This document shows, piece after piece, positions 62,528-64,000 of a stretch of 64,000 nt of DNA. The stretch lies in contig NZ_FQWF01000004.1 of the NCBI RefSeq assembly GCF_900129585.1, positions 62,001-126,000 on the forward strand, in the 5' to 3' direction. A program made the translations under genes and the position numbers. Each line of letters starts with the position of its first letter. Positions within the stretch are counted from its first letter, which is position 1. The notes beneath the pieces were generated by a model. It ran no database searches, was not told the DNA's origin, and worked only from the letters and a program-made list of their open reading frames with translations. This stretch comes from Flavobacterium micromati (GTDB lineage: Bacteria; Bacteroidota; Bacteroidia; Flavobacteriales; Flavobacteriaceae).

Positions 62528-63100
62528 TTACTGTATTTTTATATCGTATTTACCTAAAAGACCGGAAATTCCTTGTGTAGAAAATTTAGCCTTTTTCATT
62601 GGATTAAATTCAGGATCAATTTTATAATTGTATGCAGAAGTAAAATCAACAGCTGCTAACTGCGTGTCATTGAAAGTGGCATTATCCAGATTGCAATTTT
62701 CAAAAATTGAATTAGTAAGGTTTGCTCCAGCAAAATTAACTTCTTTCATCGAGCAAGAACTGAATTTTGTTTTTAGCATTTTTTTATTAGTAAAAGAGCT
62801 GTAATCCAATATACAATCTTGAAAACTTACATTAAATAGAAAATCAATGCATTTGGAAAAATGGATTCCAAGTAACTTACAATTTTTGAAAGCAACAGTT
62901 TTTAAACTTGTATTCATCAAATCAGCCATTGATAAATTACAATCAATAAACTCGCAATCCATAAAAGTGTTGTTGGAAAAATCACTATTCGAAAAATTGC
63001 AATTCTTAAATACACAATCTTCAAATTCACGATTGTTAATTCTCTTATTGATCCAATCGATTTTTTCAAATGTTTTTTGAATATGAATTAAATCCTCCAT
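62528..63100 (-). CDS. Pentapeptide-repeat protein
   Basis: The protein has 190 residues. Residues about 20-165 are repeats of the A(D/N)LxX / xxFxNC type (FEDCVFKNCNFSNSDFSN, CEFIDCNLSMADLMN, SIFENCNLDNATFND), with an unusually high number of Cys at the fifth-position sites. This forms a right-handed square beta helix. Some family members mimic DNA and bind topoisomerase or gyrase. The neighbouring parE/parC genes make this idea tempting, but the Cys-rich repeats of this kind are common and the link is unproven. It overlaps the upstream small membrane-protein gene by one base. Confidence 0.85.
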   Translation of the reverse strand: MEDLIHIQKTFEKIDWINKRINNREFEDCVFKNCNFSNSDFSNNTFMDCEFIDCNLSMADLMNTSLKTVAFKNCKLLGIHFSKCIDFLFNVSFQDCILDYSSFTNKKMLKTKFSSCSMKEVNFAGANLTNSIFENCNLDNATFNDTQLAAVDFTSAYNYKIDPEFNPMKKAKFSTQGISGLLGKYDIKIQ

Positions 63101-63321
63101 TAATCGTTAAATAAACTTTTTACAATTACAGATAAACCTTTATAAGCAAAGTAGACTGCAGCGATACAGATTATAATGCCAATCGCTAGGACTAAATAAT
63201 GCCAAATATTTTGCTTATTCATAAAAGCATTGTGAATTACAACTGGTCCTAAAAACAGAAGCGGTAACGATCCTGCTAAATAAGTAATTCCTTTCGATAA
63301 AAGTTCTCTATTTATTGCCAT
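63100..63321 (-). CDS. Small membrane protein, DUF6095-like
   Basis: The protein has 73 residues with two hydrophobic helices (LAGSLPLLFLGPVVIHNAF and WHYLVLAIGIIICIAAVYFAYKGL). This arrangement and the loop NKQNIWHYL match the flavobacterial DUF6095 family. Its stop overlaps the start of the pentapeptide gene by one base (TAATG), so the two are translationally coupled. It lies downstream of murQ with 55 bases between, probably in the same operon. The function is unknown. Confidence 0.75.
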   Translation of the reverse strand: MAINRELLSKGITYLAGSLPLLFLGPVVIHNAFMNKQNIWHYLVLAIGIIICIAAVYFAYKGLSVIVKSLFND

Positions 63322-63376
63322 TTTTTAGAAGATAAAATTATAATGCAAGTTCGTTTTTAAACTTGACTTAACCATG

Positions 63377-64000
63377 TTATTTAGTGTAAATGTCAATCAC
63401 TTTGCGCACGCTTCCTTCTTTTTCTAATAATACACTAGCTTCTTGATATGAAATTGGAACTTCACCCATAATCATTTTTACACCACGATCAACGAGTTTG
63501 CTATTGCTAAGCTGCATATCGACCATTTTATTACCTTTTACTTTCCCAAGCTGGATCATAGCTGCGGTACTAATCATATTTAGCACTAGTTTTTGTGCTG
63601 TTCCAGCTTTCATACGGGAACTTCCAGTGACAAATTCAGCACCTACGACTACTTCAATTGGAAATTTTGCTGTTAGAGACAAAGGACTTCCGGCATTACA
63701 CGTAATACATCCCGTAACAATATTATTTTTATTACATTGTTCTAATCCACCAATTACGTACGGGGTTGTTCCTGAAGCGGCAATCCCAACAACTACATCA
63801 TTTTCCTTAATATTGTGCTCTTTTAGGTCTAGCCATGCTTGAGTAAAATTGTCTTCGGCATTCTCTACCGCTTTACGAATTGCCGAATCTCCGCCAGCAA
63901 TAATACCAATTACTAAGTCAAATTTAACTCCAAAAGTAGGCGGACACTCTGATGCATCCAAAATTCCTAAACGGCCTGATGTTCCCGCTCCAATATAAAA
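63377..64000 (-). CDS. murQ: N-acetylmuramic acid 6-phosphate etherase, 5' end outside window
   Basis: The frame runs to the window edge without a start: bases 63962-64000 encode FYIGAGTSGRLGI in frame, the SIS-domain phosphosugar loop. The visible 207 residues include DASECPPTFGV, whose Glu matches the catalytic Glu of MurQ (E. coli Glu83), and AVENAEDNF with the second Glu (E. coli Glu114). VVGIAASGTTPYVIGGL and GSSRMKAGTAQKLVLNMIST are further family signatures. The enzyme cleaves the D-lactyl ether of MurNAc-6-P during cell-wall sugar recycling in the cytoplasm. Confidence 0.95.
   Translation of the reverse strand, partial: FYIGAGTSGRLGILDASECPPTFGVKFDLVIGIIAGGDSAIRKAVENAEDNFTQAWLDLKEHNIKENDVVVGIAASGTTPYVIGGLEQCNKNNIVTGCITCNAGSPLSLTAKFPIEVVVGAEFVTGSSRMKAGTAQKLVLNMISTAAMIQLGKVKGNKMVDMQLSNSKLVDRGVKMIMGEVPISYQEASVLLEKEGSVRKVIDIYTK

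Overview
The window looks like chromosome of a Flavobacterium-type member of the Bacteroidota. The reasons are AT-rich DNA, SusC/SusD pairs, many lipoproteins with short Cys lipoboxes, minus-7 boxes of the form TAnnTTTG, LytTR and Y_Y_Y/HTH regulators, and several small families typical of Flavobacteriia. No rRNA, tRNA, CRISPR array, transposase or phage gene was seen.

Layout. 1-3.8 kb: end of a surface-polysaccharide locus (glycosyltransferase, flippase), a small membrane protein and an outer-membrane barrel. 3.85-6.6 kb: uvrA. 6.8-20.9 kb: a complete beta-1,3-glucan (laminarin-like) utilisation locus: one-protein sensor/regulator, SusC, SusD, a glycan-binding lipoprotein with two tandem binding domains, GH16, GH3, GH16. 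21-24 kb: hydrolase, membrane protein and a membrane-bound LytTR regulator. 24.3-26.6 kb: ECF-like sigma factor with a 47-codon gene behind it, endonuclease III and a thiol peroxidase. 26.6-29.35 kb: a large non-coding tandem array of about 152-bp units, each holding a 60-bp inverted repeat. 29.4-42.6 kb: housekeeping genes (MBL hydrolase, esterase, dihydroorotase-like protein, BatA-type protein, lactonase, DEAD-box helicase, ABC ATPase, MsrA). 42.6-48.2 kb: small proteins, a decayed DUF937 gene, serC-serA, acyl-CoA reductase, ferredoxin. 48.6-53.8 kb: an orphan TonB receptor, ychF, a flavin reductase. 54-61.2 kb: topoisomerase IV subunits parE and parC separated by an inserted HEPN/MNT pair, a broken DUF1016 gene and an intact DUF1016 nuclease-like gene. 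61.2-64 kb: TerC, a lipoprotein, a pentapeptide-repeat protein, a small membrane protein and the 3' part of murQ.

The glucan locus reads as one pathway: surface binding (SusD and the binding lipoprotein), endo-cleavage by the two GH16 enzymes, TonB-driven import through SusC, and trimming to glucose by GH3, controlled by the regulator encoded just upstream.

The least explained structures are the 152-bp array between two convergent genes, a family of three structured intergenic elements (25935, 44715, 53109) that share ends but have different inner hairpins, and the defence/toxin-like island inside the parE-parC operon. All functional statements come from reading motifs; no database search was run.
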